The notes under the pieces are model-generated. The model worked only from the letters and a program-made list of their open reading frames with translations. It was not told the DNA's origin and ran no database searches. A program made the translations under genes and the position numbers. DNA of 64,000 bases from Clavibacter phaseoli (lineage in GTDB: Bacteria > Actinomycetota > Actinomycetes > Actinomycetales > Microbacteriaceae): the NCBI RefSeq assembly GCF_021922925.1, contig NZ_CP040786.1:1550001-1614000 (forward strand). Reading direction: 5' to 3'. Below, in pieces: positions 43,025 to 51,373 of this stretch (positions within the stretch are counted from its first letter, which is position 1; every line of letters starts with the position of its first letter).

Positions 43025-44668
43025 ATGGCCGAGAACACCGACACCGCGTCCGAGACCGCCCCCGCCGACATCGCCGCCGACCCGGCCGCGCCGCTGGCCA
43101 CGACCGAGACCGCGGCCCCCGCGGTGGCCGCTCCCGCCGGGACCCCGGCGCCCGGATCCGGCGACGCCCCCGTCCCCCGCGCCACCTCCAACCGCAGCAC
43201 CACGCCCGCGAGCACCGCGTTCAGCGACTTCGTCTCCACGAACTGGGCCGACCGCGAGGAGGTCGACCCGCCGGCCCGCGAGCAGGCCCCGTACGCCGCC
43301 GATCGCCGTCGCCGCCTCTCCGCGCTCCACGTCGGCACGCGCCTCGTGATCCCCGCGGGCCGCCTGAAGCAGCGCAGCAACGACACCGACTACCCGTTCC
43401 GCGCCCACTCGGCCTTCGCCCACCTCACCGGCTGGGCCGCCGACAGCGAGCCCGGCGCGGTCCTCGTCCTCGAGCCCGTGGCGGACGGATCCGCCGCCGA
43501 CGGATCCGCGCACGAGGCCACCCTCTACTTCCGCGAGCGCGCCGGCCGCGACAGCGACGAGTTCTACGCCAACGCCGAGATCGGCGAGTTCTGGATCGGC
43601 CCGCGCCCCTCGCTCCGCCAGGTCGCGGCCGACCTCGGCATCGCCACCGCGCCCCTCGCCGACGTCGACGCCGCCATCGCCGCCGCAGGTCCCGTGCGCG
43701 TGATCCGCGAGGCCGACGCCGCCATCGCCGCCCGCGTCGACGCCGCCCGCGCCGCCGCGACCGCCACCGCCGACGACGACGCGACCGACCAGGACCCCGC
43801 CGACGGCGACGCCCTCCTCGCCCGCGACGCCTCCGAGCTCCGCCTCGTCAAGGACGCCTACGAGATCGCCCAGATGCGCGAAGCGGTCGACACCACCGGC
43901 CGCGGCTTCTCCGACGTGATCGCCGACATGCCCTCCGTCGTCGCGCACGCGCGCGGCGAGCGCGTCGTCGAGGGCGTCTTCAACGCGCGCGCCCGGGCCG
44001 ACGGCAACGCGGTCGGCTACGACACCATCGCGGCGTCCGGCCCGCACGCCTGCATCCTGCACTGGACCCGCAACGACGGCCGCGTGCTGCCGGGCGACCT
44101 GATCCTCATCGACGCCGGCGTGGAGCTCGACAGCCTGTACACGGCTGACATCACCCGCACGCTCCCCGTCTCGGGCACCTTCACCGACGTCCAGCGCGAG
44201 GTCTACGAGGCCGTGCGCGAGGCGGCCGACGCCGCCCTCGCGATCGTGCGCCCCGGGATCCGCTTCCGCGAGGTGCACGCCGCGGCGATGCAGGTCATCG
44301 CGCGGAAGGCCGCCGACTGGGGCATGCTCCCCGTCACCGCGGAGGAGGCGCTCGAGGCCGACAACCAGCACCACCGCCGGTACATGGTCCACGGCACGAG
44401 CCACCACCTCGGCCTCGACGTGCACGACTGCGCGCAGGCCCGCCGCGACATGTACATCGACGGGATCGTGGAGGCCGGCATGGTCTTCACGATCGAGCCC
44501 GGCCTGTACTTCCAGCCCGACGACCTCACCGTGCCGGAGCGCTTCCGCGGCATCGGCGTGCGCATCGAGGACGACGTCCTCGTCACGCGCGACGGGGCCG
44601 AGAACCTGTCCGCGGGGATCCCCCGCACGGCCGACGAGGTCGAGGAGTGGATGGCCGGACGCGCGTAG
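43025..44668 (+). CDS. pepP: Xaa-Pro aminopeptidase (aminopeptidase P family)
   Basis: 547 aa. A disordered Ala/Pro/Thr-rich start (about 1-60) precedes the AMP-N domain (about 90-215) and the M24 pita-bread domain (from about 270). Metal ligands are visible in IDAGVELDSLYTADITRT (two Asp), HGTSHHLGLDVHD (His), TIEPGLYF (Glu) and GIGVRIEDDV (Glu). It removes an N-terminal residue before proline, in the cytoplasm. A low-complexity Ala/Asp segment (about 241-260) separates the domains. It is convergent with the stress protein gene. Confidence 0.93.
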   Translation: MAENTDTASETAPADIAADPAAPLATTETAAPAVAAPAGTPAPGSGDAPVPRATSNRSTTPASTAFSDFVSTNWADREEVDPPAREQAPYAADRRRRLSALHVGTRLVIPAGRLKQRSNDTDYPFRAHSAFAHLTGWAADSEPGAVLVLEPVADGSAADGSAHEATLYFRERAGRDSDEFYANAEIGEFWIGPRPSLRQVAADLGIATAPLADVDAAIAAAGPVRVIREADAAIAARVDAARAAATATADDDATDQDPADGDALLARDASELRLVKDAYEIAQMREAVDTTGRGFSDVIADMPSVVAHARGERVVEGVFNARARADGNAVGYDTIAASGPHACILHWTRNDGRVLPGDLILIDAGVELDSLYTADITRTLPVSGTFTDVQREVYEAVREAADAALAIVRPGIRFREVHAAAMQVIARKAADWGMLPVTAEEALEADNQHHRRYMVHGTSHHLGLDVHDCAQARRDMYIDGIVEAGMVFTIEPGLYFQPDDLTVPERFRGIGVRIEDDVLVTRDGAENLSAGIPRTADEVEEWMAGRA

Positions 44669-44695
44669 CCGCCGCGGCGGGCGGGCGCGCGGGGC

Positions 44696-45367
44696 TCAGG
44701 CCCCCGCCGTGCCCTGCTCGCCCACCGGTCGATCGGTCGACGTCGGGGGCGCGGTCGGCTCGGGGGCGTCTGAAGCGCCCGGCTCGGGCACGCGCTCCCC
44801 GTACGGGCCGGCGGGACCCGCCACGGGCGGCGCGGCCGGCGGCGGCGTGGCGACCACGGGCTCTCCGTAGACCGACGTGCCGACTCCGCCGATGCCGAGC
44901 ACGTTCCGCGCGCGGTGCAGCGAGTCCGGGTCGACGACGACGGAGTAGCTCGTGGCGGTGACCTGCATCACCGACGTGAAGTCGCGACGGCGGCGCGTGA
45001 TGCTGTAGCTGACGATCCCGTAGATGGCGCCGAAGCCGACGCCGATGATGACCGCGCCGACGACGAACGAGAGGTTCGGCACGGGCGAGAAGAGGAACGT
45101 GACGAGGCCCAGGAACAGGCCGAGCCACGCGCCGCTCGCGGCCCCCGCGACGGCCGCCCGGGCGGAGGTGAGCTTGCCCGTGACCCGCTCGACGCTCGTC
45201 AGCTCGTTGCCGACGATGCTCACCTGCGTCACCGGGAAGTCCGCCTCGGCGAGCGTGACGACGGCCTTCTGCGCCTCGTCGTACGTCTCGTAGGTGGCGA
45301 CGGGCTCCCCCTTCGGCAGCTTCGGCATGCGGGCACGGGAGGAGCGTCCGAGGAGGGGGTTGGTCAC
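44696..45367 (-). CDS. General stress protein 17M-like membrane protein
   Basis: 223 aa from a GTG. The N-terminal domain (about 18-65; VATYETYDEAQKAVVTLAEADFPVTQVSIVG) matches the YflT/GSP17M fold. Two hydrophobic segments follow at about 73-95 and 99-120. The C-terminal 65 residues are a Pro/Ala/Thr-rich tail. A role in general stress is suggested by family name only. AACACT lies 6 nt before the start. It is divergent from the MgtE-N/CBS gene. Confidence 0.85.
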   Translation of the reverse strand: MTNPLLGRSSRARMPKLPKGEPVATYETYDEAQKAVVTLAEADFPVTQVSIVGNELTSVERVTGKLTSARAAVAGAASGAWLGLFLGLVTFLFSPVPNLSFVVGAVIIGVGFGAIYGIVSYSITRRRRDFTSVMQVTATSYSVVVDPDSLHRARNVLGIGGVGTSVYGEPVVATPPPAAPPVAGPAGPYGERVPEPGASDAPEPTAPPTSTDRPVGEQGTAGA

Positions 45368-45373
45368 CGGTCC

Positions 45374-45379
45374 AGTGTT
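45374..45379 (-). promoter_or_regulatory. Possible -10 AACACT before the stress protein gene
   Basis: Ends 6 nt before the GTG at 45367, the spacing seen at other leaderless genes in the window. Confidence 0.4.
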
Positions 45380-45413
45380 CCACGGGGTGCCGGGCGGCCG
45401 CTGGGCGAGCGAC

Positions 45414-45419
45414 TAGATT
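45414..45419 (+). promoter_or_regulatory. -10 element TAGATT, leaderless start of the MgtE-N/CBS gene
   Basis: Six nt to the GTG at 45426. Confidence 0.65.
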
Positions 45420-45425
45420 GACTCT

Positions 45426-46772
45426 GTGAGCGCCTCCCGAGTCTTCGTCGCCCGGCTCGCCGGGTGCAGCGTGTTCGACCCCGCAGGAGACCGCGTCGGG
45501 CGCGTCCGCGACGTGCTCGTCGTCTACCGCAAGGACGACCCGCCGCGCGTCGTGGGCCTCATCGTCGAGATCCCCGGCAAGCGCCGCGTCTTCCTCTCCA
45601 TCGGCCGCGTCACGAGCATCGGCTCGGGGCAGATCATCACCACGGGCCTCATCAACCTGCGCCGCTTCGAGCAGCGCGGCGGCGAGGTGCGCGTCATCGC
45701 GGAGATCCTCGGGCGTCGCGTGAGCATGCGCGACGGATCCGGCACCGCCGTCATCGAGGACGTCGCCATCGAGGAGTCCGGCCAGGCCGAGTGGGAGGTC
45801 TCGCAGCTCTTCTGCCGCCGGCCGCGCACGAGCCCCTCCCCCTTCGCCAAGGGCGCGACGATCTTCGCCCGCTGGGACGAGGTCGCGGAGCTGCAGGACG
45901 AGGGCGTGGCGCAGTCCGCGTCCCAGTTCCTCGCCGCCTACTCCGACCTGCTGCCCGCCGACCTCGCCAACACGCTCCTCGACCTGCCGCAGGCCCGCCG
46001 CCTCGAGGTCGCCGAGGAGCTGCCGGACGCGCGCCTCGCCGACGTGCTCGAGGAGATGCCGGAGTCCGAGCAGGTGGAGATCATGGCCACGCTCGACGAC
46101 GACCGCGCGGCCGACGTGCTCGACCAGATGCAGCCGGACGACGCGGCCGACCTCATCGCGCAGCTCTCCGAGGAGCGCGGCGAGGCGCTGCTCGAGCTGA
46201 TGCAGCCGGAGGAGGCGGACGACGTCCGCATGCTCCTCAGCTACGCGCCGGACACCGCGGGCGGCCTCATGACCACGGATCCCGTCATCGTCTCCGGCGA
46301 CGCCACCGTCGCGGAGGGTCTCGCCCTCATCCGCCGCCACGAGCTCGCGCCCACGCTCGGCGCCGCCGTCTGCGTGACGCTGCCCCCGTACGAGCCGCCC
46401 ACCGGCCGCTTCCTCGGCATGGTGCACTTCCAGCGGATGCTGCGCTACCCGCCGCACGAGCGCCTCGGCACCCTGCTCGACCAGGGCCTGGAACCCGTGC
46501 GCGCGGACACGAGCGCGGCCGAGGTGTCGCGCATCATGGCGAGCTACAACCTCGTCTCGGTGCCCGTTGTGGACGAGAACCACCGCCTGGTCGGCGTCGT
46601 CACCATCGACGACGTGCTCGACCACCTCCTGCCGGACGACTGGCGCAGCGCCGACGCGGAGCGCGAGACCCGCAAGCGCGCCACCGCCCGCTTCCACGGC
46701 ACGGCCACGGCCGCCATCCCCACCGCAGGACCCGCACGAGGACGGAGGATCCCCCGTGGCACGGCAGAGTAA
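45426..46772 (+). CDS. PRC-barrel / MgtE N-terminal / CBS domain protein
   Basis: 448 aa. Domains in order are PRC-barrel-like (about 1-130; AGCSVFDPAGDRVGRVRDVLV), MgtE N-terminal helical repeats (about 165-270; LADVLEEMPESEQVEIM, AADVLDQMQPDDAADLI) and two CBS motifs (about 280-415; TTDPVIVSGDATVAEGL, VPVVDENHRLVGVVTIDDV). The MgtE transmembrane channel is missing, so it is a soluble Mg or nucleotide sensor rather than a transporter by itself. It heads an operon with the overlapping DUF1003 and Mrp genes. Confidence 0.9.
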   Translation: MSASRVFVARLAGCSVFDPAGDRVGRVRDVLVVYRKDDPPRVVGLIVEIPGKRRVFLSIGRVTSIGSGQIITTGLINLRRFEQRGGEVRVIAEILGRRVSMRDGSGTAVIEDVAIEESGQAEWEVSQLFCRRPRTSPSPFAKGATIFARWDEVAELQDEGVAQSASQFLAAYSDLLPADLANTLLDLPQARRLEVAEELPDARLADVLEEMPESEQVEIMATLDDDRAADVLDQMQPDDAADLIAQLSEERGEALLELMQPEEADDVRMLLSYAPDTAGGLMTTDPVIVSGDATVAEGLALIRRHELAPTLGAAVCVTLPPYEPPTGRFLGMVHFQRMLRYPPHERLGTLLDQGLEPVRADTSAAEVSRIMASYNLVSVPVVDENHRLVGVVTIDDVLDHLLPDDWRSADAERETRKRATARFHGTATAAIPTAGPARGRRIPRGTAE

Positions 46773-47307
46773 CCGCGACGTCCGGCTGGACGCCCCCAAG
46801 GGCCTCCGCACGACCGTCCTCCCGATGCGCAACCGCGCGAGCCGCGACCGGTTCGGCCGCTTCACCGAGTCCATCGCGCGCGGCATGGGCACGCCGTGGT
46901 TCCTCCTCGGCCTCACGGCGTTCTGCCTCGTGTGGATCGGCTACAACACGTACGGCCCCGAGTCGGCGCGCTTCGACTCCGCCGCGCTCGGCTTCACGGC
47001 GCTCACGCTGATCCTGTCGCTGCAGGCCTCGTACGCCGCGCCGCTCATCCTGCTCGCGCAGAACCGGCAGGACGACCGCGACCGCGTGCAGATCGAGCAG
47101 GACCGCCAGCGCGCCGAGCGGAACGTCGCCGACGTCGAGTACCTCGCCCGCGAGGTCGTGTCGCTCCGCCTGCAGATGAAGGACGTCGCGTCGAAGGACT
47201 TCATCCGCGCCGAGCTCCGCCAGCTCCTGGAGGAGCTCGACCGCCGCGACGACCCCGAGGCGGACGACGCCGAGACCGAGGGCCGCCGCAGGACGCATGG
47301 CCGCTGA
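46756..47307 (+). CDS. DUF1003 family membrane protein
   Basis: 183 aa from a GTG with GGAGG 7 nt upstream, overlapping the previous stop by 17 nt. The DUF1003 core has two hydrophobic segments (about 52-70 and 78-100), with FLLGLTAFCLVWIGYN and LILSLQASYAAPLILLAQNRQ. It ends in a charged coiled-coil-like segment (RDRVQIEQDRQRAERN and later LEELDRRDD). The function is unknown. Tight overlap on both sides shows co-translation with MgtE-N/CBS and Mrp, suggesting a shared membrane or metal-related role. Confidence 0.9.
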   Translation: MARQSNRDVRLDAPKGLRTTVLPMRNRASRDRFGRFTESIARGMGTPWFLLGLTAFCLVWIGYNTYGPESARFDSAALGFTALTLILSLQASYAAPLILLAQNRQDDRDRVQIEQDRQRAERNVADVEYLAREVVSLRLQMKDVASKDFIRAELRQLLEELDRRDDPEADDAETEGRRRTHGR

Positions 47308-48472
47308 GGCCGCGGTCCCGGGGCCGCTGACGGCGGACGCCGTGCGGCGGGCGCTCGCCCGCGTGGTGGATCCCGAGATCCGCCGTCCCATCACCGAGCT
47401 CGACATGGTCTCCGACGTCCGGATCGAGGACGGCGGCGTGGCGCTCGTGGACATCGCGTTGACGATCGTCGGCTGCCCGGCCGCGACCTCGATCGAGCGC
47501 GACGTGCGCGAGACCGTCGAGGCCGTCCCGGGCGTCGCGCGGCTCGAGCTCACGGTCGGCGTGATGAGCCCCGAGCGGCGCCGCGCGCTCACCGAGCGGC
47601 TCCGGGGTCCCGCGGCGCAGCGGGGCATCCCCTTCGGCCCGGACAGCCTCACGCGCGTCTACGCCGTGACGAGCGGCAAGGGCGGCGTCGGCAAGTCCAC
47701 GCTCACGGCCAACCTCGCGGTCGCGCTCGCGGCGAAGGGCCTCGCTGTCGGCCTCGTCGACGCGGACGTGCACGGGTTCTCGATCCCGGGGATCCTCGGC
47801 CTCGTGGGCGCCGACGGCCGCACCGCGCAGCCCACCCGGGTGGGCGACATGATCCTGCCCCCCGTCGCGCACGGCGTGAAGGTCATCTCCATCGGCATGT
47901 TCCTCGATCCCGACGCCACCGGCGGCACGGCCGTGTCCTGGCGCGGGCCCATGCTGCACCGCACGATCCAGCAGTTCCTCACCGACGTCTTCTTCGGCGA
48001 CCTCGACGTGCTGCTGCTCGACCTGCCGCCGGGCACGGGCGACGTCGCGATCACGGTCGGCCAGCTCCTGCCGAACGCGGAGGTGCTCGTCGTCACGACC
48101 CCGCAGCCGGCCGCCGCCGACGTGGCCGAGCGCAGCGGCCTGGTCGCCCGGCAGACGGGCCAGCGCGTCGCCGGCGTCGTCGAGAACATGGCCGGCTTCG
48201 CGCAGCCCGACGGATCCGTGCTGGAGCTGTTCGGCGCGGGCGGCGGCGCGGAGGTCGCGCGTCGCCTCTCCGCGGGCCAGGACGAGCGGGTGCCGCTCCT
48301 CGCGAGCGTGCCGCTCAGCGTGTCCCTGCGCGAGGGCGGCGACGCGGGGGCGCCGCTCGTGCTCGCGGCGCCGACGGATCCCGCCGCGGTGCAGATCCTG
48401 CGCGTCGCGGACCACCTGGCCTCGCGCGGCCGCGGTCTCGCGGGCCGGCGGCTCGGGCTGTCGGTCTCCTAG
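47297..48472 (+). CDS. mrp: Mrp/NBP35 (ApbC) family P-loop ATPase
   Basis: 391 aa. N-terminal MIP18/DUF59 domain (about 8-85; VVDPEIRRPITELDMV) then a P-loop domain with TSGKGGVGKSTLTANLA (deviant Walker A, about residues 118-134) and LLLDLPPGTGDVAIT. The family loads Fe-S clusters onto apoproteins. The CPxC cluster motif expected after VENMA is replaced (VENMAGFAQPDGSV), as also seen in some actinobacterial Mrp proteins. The ATG overlaps the DUF1003 gene by 11 nt. Confidence 0.93.
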   Translation: MAAEAAVPGPLTADAVRRALARVVDPEIRRPITELDMVSDVRIEDGGVALVDIALTIVGCPAATSIERDVRETVEAVPGVARLELTVGVMSPERRRALTERLRGPAAQRGIPFGPDSLTRVYAVTSGKGGVGKSTLTANLAVALAAKGLAVGLVDADVHGFSIPGILGLVGADGRTAQPTRVGDMILPPVAHGVKVISIGMFLDPDATGGTAVSWRGPMLHRTIQQFLTDVFFGDLDVLLLDLPPGTGDVAITVGQLLPNAEVLVVTTPQPAAADVAERSGLVARQTGQRVAGVVENMAGFAQPDGSVLELFGAGGGAEVARRLSAGQDERVPLLASVPLSVSLREGGDAGAPLVLAAPTDPAAVQILRVADHLASRGRGLAGRRLGLSVS

Positions 48473-48510
48473 GCGCCGCGCCCGCGTCGCACCGGTCGAC
48501 GACCCCACGA

Positions 48511-48556
48511 CGCACGAGGAGGACGGCAGCCCGCGGGCTGCCGTCCTCCTCGTGCG
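48511..48556 (+). terminator. 46-nt perfect palindrome, bidirectional terminator
   Basis: Perfect 23-bp arms meeting at CCCGCGGG; the left arm starts CGCACGAGGAGGACGG. It lies between the mrp stop and the convergent small membrane protein. No T-run, so termination may rely on the stem. Confidence 0.78.
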
Positions 48557-48571
48557 CGGTGCGCGTGCTGC

Positions 48572-48694
48572 CTAGACGTGGCTGCGGTGCGTGCGCGTGG
48601 GCACCGAGCGGTAGCCGTCGCGCGCGGTGACGACGACGGTGCCGGCGATGGCGGAGACGGAGAGGGCGGCGACGGCGATGAGGAAGACGGTCAT
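48572..48694 (-). CDS. Small single-pass membrane protein
   Basis: 40 aa from an ATG with CAGGAG 7 nt upstream. A hydrophobic segment (TVFLIAVAALSVSAIAGTVVV) is followed by a basic tail (TARDGYRSVPTRTHRSHV). Its clean ribosome site, terminator and topology argue that it is real. The function is unknown. It is divergent from the LysR gene. Confidence 0.65.
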   Translation of the reverse strand: MTVFLIAVAALSVSAIAGTVVVTARDGYRSVPTRTHRSHV

Positions 48695-48795
48695 GGTGGT
48701 GCTCCTGCGGGAAGGCGGATGGCGGCGCATTCCGCCGCACCTCCATGGGACCACCGCAGAACGTTCAGGACAAGCTCATAGTCCTTGCCTGGCTG

Positions 48796-48810
48796 TGTAG
48801 CCTGGCTACA
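48796..48810. promoter_or_regulatory. Palindrome TGTAGCC-T-GGCTACA, probable LysR self-operator
   Basis: Seven perfect pairs around one base, with the T-N11-A pattern of LysR boxes. It contains the -10 hexamer TAGCCT (48798-48803), and its last base is the A of the lysR ATG. Confidence 0.65.
48798..48803 (+). promoter_or_regulatory. -10 element TAGCCT, leaderless start of the LysR gene
   Basis: Six nt to the ATG at 48810, inside the palindrome. Confidence 0.6.
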
Positions 48811-49727
48811 TGGACATCCGTCGCCTCGAGCTCCTCCGCGAGCTGGCCGACCGCGGCAGCGTGGGCGCCGTCGCCCGCGCCGCCGGCCGCACCCCCTCCG
48901 CCGTCTCGCAGCAGCTCAAGGTGCTCGAGCGCGAGGCCGGCGTGCCGCTCACCGAGCGCTCCGGTCGCGGGATCGTGCTGACCGACGCCGGCCGCGCGCT
49001 CGCCCGGACCGCGACCGACATCGCCGTCGCGGTCGCCCGCGCCGAGGCGCTGTGGGAGGACTTCCGGCACCAGCCGTCCGGCGAGGTCACGCTCGCCACG
49101 TTCCCCACCGCGGCGCAGATGCTGCTGCCCGGGCTCCTCGACCGCGTCGCCGGGATCCCGGACCTCACGCTGCGGGCCAGCGACCGGGATCCGGCGTCCC
49201 GCGCGTTCGCCGACCTCACCGCCGACTTCGACGTCGTCCTCGCGCACTCGCTCGCGGGCGCCGGCACCTGGCGCGGTCTCGGCCTCGTGATCGTGCCGCT
49301 CATGGTGGAGCCGCTCGACGTCGCCATGCCCGCGGACCACCGCCTCGCCGGACGGACCTCGGTGAGCCCGGCGGACCTCAGCGGGGAGCCGTGGATCGGG
49401 GTGCCGCAGGGGCTGCCCTTCGACCGGATCCTCCTCGACATCGAGCAGGCCGTCGGCGCGCCCGCGCGCGTGGTGCAGCGGTTCAGCGACACGCGCATCA
49501 CGGAGTCGCTCGTGGCGTCCGGGCACGGCATCGCGCTGCTGCCCCGCTACACGGCGGGCGAGCACGACGGCGTGGTGGTCAAGCGCCTGTCGGGCGTCGC
49601 CTCGAAGCGGCACCTGCACGTGCTGCTGCGCCCGGACCGCGCCGAGCGCCCGTCGGTGCGGGCCGTCGTGGACGCGCTCCGCGAGGAGGCGCGGGCGGTG
49701 GACGCGCGCTTCAGCGGGAACGGCTGA
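48810..49727 (+). CDS. LysR family transcriptional regulator
   Basis: 305 aa. The N-terminal winged helix (RLELLRELADRGSVGAVARAAGRTPSAVSQQLKVLE, at 48816-48920) is followed by the usual linker helix and a periplasmic-binding-protein-like effector domain (about 90-295). Effector-domain stretches are EVTLATFPTAAQMLLPGLL and GEPWIGVPQG. The ligand is unknown. The palindrome overlapping its start implies autoregulation, and the divergent 40-aa membrane gene may share that control. Confidence 0.92.
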   Translation: MDIRRLELLRELADRGSVGAVARAAGRTPSAVSQQLKVLEREAGVPLTERSGRGIVLTDAGRALARTATDIAVAVARAEALWEDFRHQPSGEVTLATFPTAAQMLLPGLLDRVAGIPDLTLRASDRDPASRAFADLTADFDVVLAHSLAGAGTWRGLGLVIVPLMVEPLDVAMPADHRLAGRTSVSPADLSGEPWIGVPQGLPFDRILLDIEQAVGAPARVVQRFSDTRITESLVASGHGIALLPRYTAGEHDGVVVKRLSGVASKRHLHVLLRPDRAERPSVRAVVDALREEARAVDARFSGNG

Positions 49728-49785
49728 GGGGTCGCGCGCGAGAGGGGACGACCCGATGGGACGGATCGCGGTCGGGTGACGCGCG

Positions 49786-50160
49786 TCAGGTGGCCTCGGC
49801 GTCGAAGGGCGCGGGCTGCGCCGACGCCGCGGCCGCCTCGCGCTCCAGCCGCTGCCGGCGGGCGATGGTGGTCTCGACGGGGACGCGCGGCTTCGTGACG
49901 ACGGGCTCGTCCTCGAACAGCGCCTCCTTGATGATGCGGCGCGGGTCGTACTGGCGGGGGTCGAGCTTCTTCCAGTCGACCTCGTCGAACTCCGGCCCCA
50001 GCTCGTCGCGCATGCGCTCCCGGGCGCCGGTGGCCATGCGGCGCGCCGCCTTCACCAGGTCCGCGAGCTTCTGGGTGTAGACCGGCAGCCGCTCGGGGCC
50101 GAGCAGGAACACGGCGATGATGCCGATGAGCATCAGCTTCTCGAACGTCAGGCCGAACAT
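49786..50160 (-). CDS. tatB: Twin-arginine translocase subunit TatB-like
   Basis: 124 aa from the ATG, chosen because TAGCCT lies exactly 6 nt upstream; a GTG at 50166 is in frame. One N-terminal membrane helix (EKLMLIGIIAVFLLGPERLP, with the conserved Gly-Pro hinge) leads to the amphipathic helix LADLVKAARRMATGARERMRDE and a charged C-terminus. With TatA/TatC it exports folded proteins. A tatB-mrp neighbourhood also occurs in mycobacteria. Confidence 0.9.
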   Translation of the reverse strand: MFGLTFEKLMLIGIIAVFLLGPERLPVYTQKLADLVKAARRMATGARERMRDELGPEFDEVDWKKLDPRQYDPRRIIKEALFEDEPVVTKPRVPVETTIARRQRLEREAAAASAQPAPFDAEAT

Positions 50161-50166
50161 GATCAC

Positions 50167-50172
50167 AGGCTA
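50167..50172 (-). promoter_or_regulatory. -10 element TAGCCT, leaderless start of tatB
   Basis: Six nt to the ATG at 50160 on the minus strand. Confidence 0.65.
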
Positions 50173-50311
50173 GTCGGTCGATGCCCGATCTCCGCCCGCC
50201 CGCAGGCTCCCGTCAGCCGAGGGGCCGCATCGGGTCGCCACCGGACACCCGGCCGGTCGGGCGGGTGCCGCCGGGCCGATACCCTGGGGACCCGGAAGAG
50301 AGAGGTGCCGC

Positions 50312-50944
50312 GTGTCCGACCAGGAGACCGGGTGGAAGTTCGCCGAGGACGTCGTCGTCGAGGACGAGCACATCGCCCTGGCGCGCCAGCACTCCCGCGA
50401 GCTGGGCATCGAGGCCGTCTCCCCCGCCGTGGGCGCGCAGCTCTCGCTCCTCGCCGCGGCCACGCGCGCCACCAGCGTCATCGAGATCGGCACGGGCGCC
50501 GGCGTCTCGGGCCTCTGCATCTTCCGCGGCGCCCCGCGGGCGGTGCTCACCAGCATCGACGTGGAGTTCGACCACCAGCAGGCCGCGCGCGAGATCCTCG
50601 CGGACGCGGAGGTGCCCGCCAACCGCGTGCGCCTCATCACGGGCCGCGCGCTCGACGTGCTGCCGCGCATGAGCGACGCGAGCTACGACCTCGTGCTCGT
50701 GGACGCGGATCCCGCCCAGGTCATCGAGTACGTGGAGCACGGCCTGCGCCTCGCGCGCACGGGCGGCCTGGTCCTCGTGCCCCACGCCCTCTGGCGCGGC
50801 CGAGTGCAGAACCCGGCGGCGCGCGACGCCCAGACGGCCGCGTTCCGCACGCTCGTGCAGGAGACCGCGGGATCCGGGGCGGTCGTCGCGTCGCTCTCCC
50901 CCGCGGGCGACGGCCTGCTGCAGATCGCCAAGACCGGGCGCTGA
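50312..50944 (+). CDS. SAM-dependent O-methyltransferase (Rv1220c-like)
   Basis: 210 aa from a GTG with a GAGAGAGG site upstream; TACCCT at 50280-50285 is a likely -10. The class I methyltransferase fold shows VIEIGTGAGVSGLCIF (SAM loop, about residues 55-70), ITGRALDVLPRM and DLVLVDADPAQVIEY (metal-site Asp), followed by GGLVLVPHALWRG. It belongs to the catechol-type O-methyltransferase family; the acceptor is unknown. In mycobacteria its homologue sits near sigE and tatB; here sigE is absent from this interval. Confidence 0.9.
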   Translation: MSDQETGWKFAEDVVVEDEHIALARQHSRELGIEAVSPAVGAQLSLLAAATRATSVIEIGTGAGVSGLCIFRGAPRAVLTSIDVEFDHQQAAREILADAEVPANRVRLITGRALDVLPRMSDASYDLVLVDADPAQVIEYVEHGLRLARTGGLVLVPHALWRGRVQNPAARDAQTAAFRTLVQETAGSGAVVASLSPAGDGLLQIAKTGR

Positions 50945-50996
50945 CCTCCGCGGCCCGCCCGCCGTGCGCGCCGTCCGCGGCGGGCCCCGCGCAGAC

Positions 50997-51035
50997 GACA
51001 CCGCCCGCCCCGTCGTCGACGGGGCGGGCGGTGTC
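50997..51035. terminator. Hairpin terminator between the O-methyltransferase and DUF3117 genes
   Basis: Perfect 18-bp arms starting GACACCGCCCGCC with a 3-nt loop. Placed between two convergent genes, so it can serve both. Confidence 0.85.
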
Positions 51036-51052
51036 GCGTGGTGCGGTCGCGA

Positions 51053-51226
51053 CTAGCTCGCGCTGGTCACCGCGGCGAGAGCGTCGTGAAGCTCCTTCGC
51101 TTCGGCGTCGTTGACGGAGACGACGAGTCGTCCGCCACCCTCCAAGGGCACGCGCACGATGATGAGCCTGCCCTCCTTCACGGCCTCCATCGGTCCGTCG
51201 CCGGTCCTGGGCTTCATGGCTGCCAT
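51053..51226 (-). CDS. DUF3117 domain-containing small protein
   Basis: 57 aa. The sequence AAMKPRTGDGPMEAVKEGR and the ending LVVSVNDAEAKELHDAL are highly conserved across actinobacteria. The function is unknown. The ATG is chosen by its GGGGAG site (5-nt spacer). A GATAAT -10 at 51255-51260 on the minus strand is among the best in the window, giving a leader of about 22 nt with the near-palindrome GGATGTGCATCC. Confidence 0.93.
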   Translation of the reverse strand: MAAMKPRTGDGPMEAVKEGRLIIVRVPLEGGGRLVVSVNDAEAKELHDALAAVTSAS

Positions 51227-51373
51227 TCGGCTCCCCTTTCGTGGATGTGCATCCATTATCCCGCATGGACACGCCCCTCGATGAACGCGCGGCTCCGTGC
51301 TACGGCCGACGCGCCCCCGTCCGGCCGTGGAGGGGGCGCGTCGGAGACGCCGCCGGGCGCCGCCGGGACCGGG

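Noticed and set aside
48511..48556. 46-nt perfect palindrome as a possible mobile-element end or attachment site
   Set aside because: It lies between convergent gene ends, has no partner copy or flanking direct repeat in the window, and fits a terminator.
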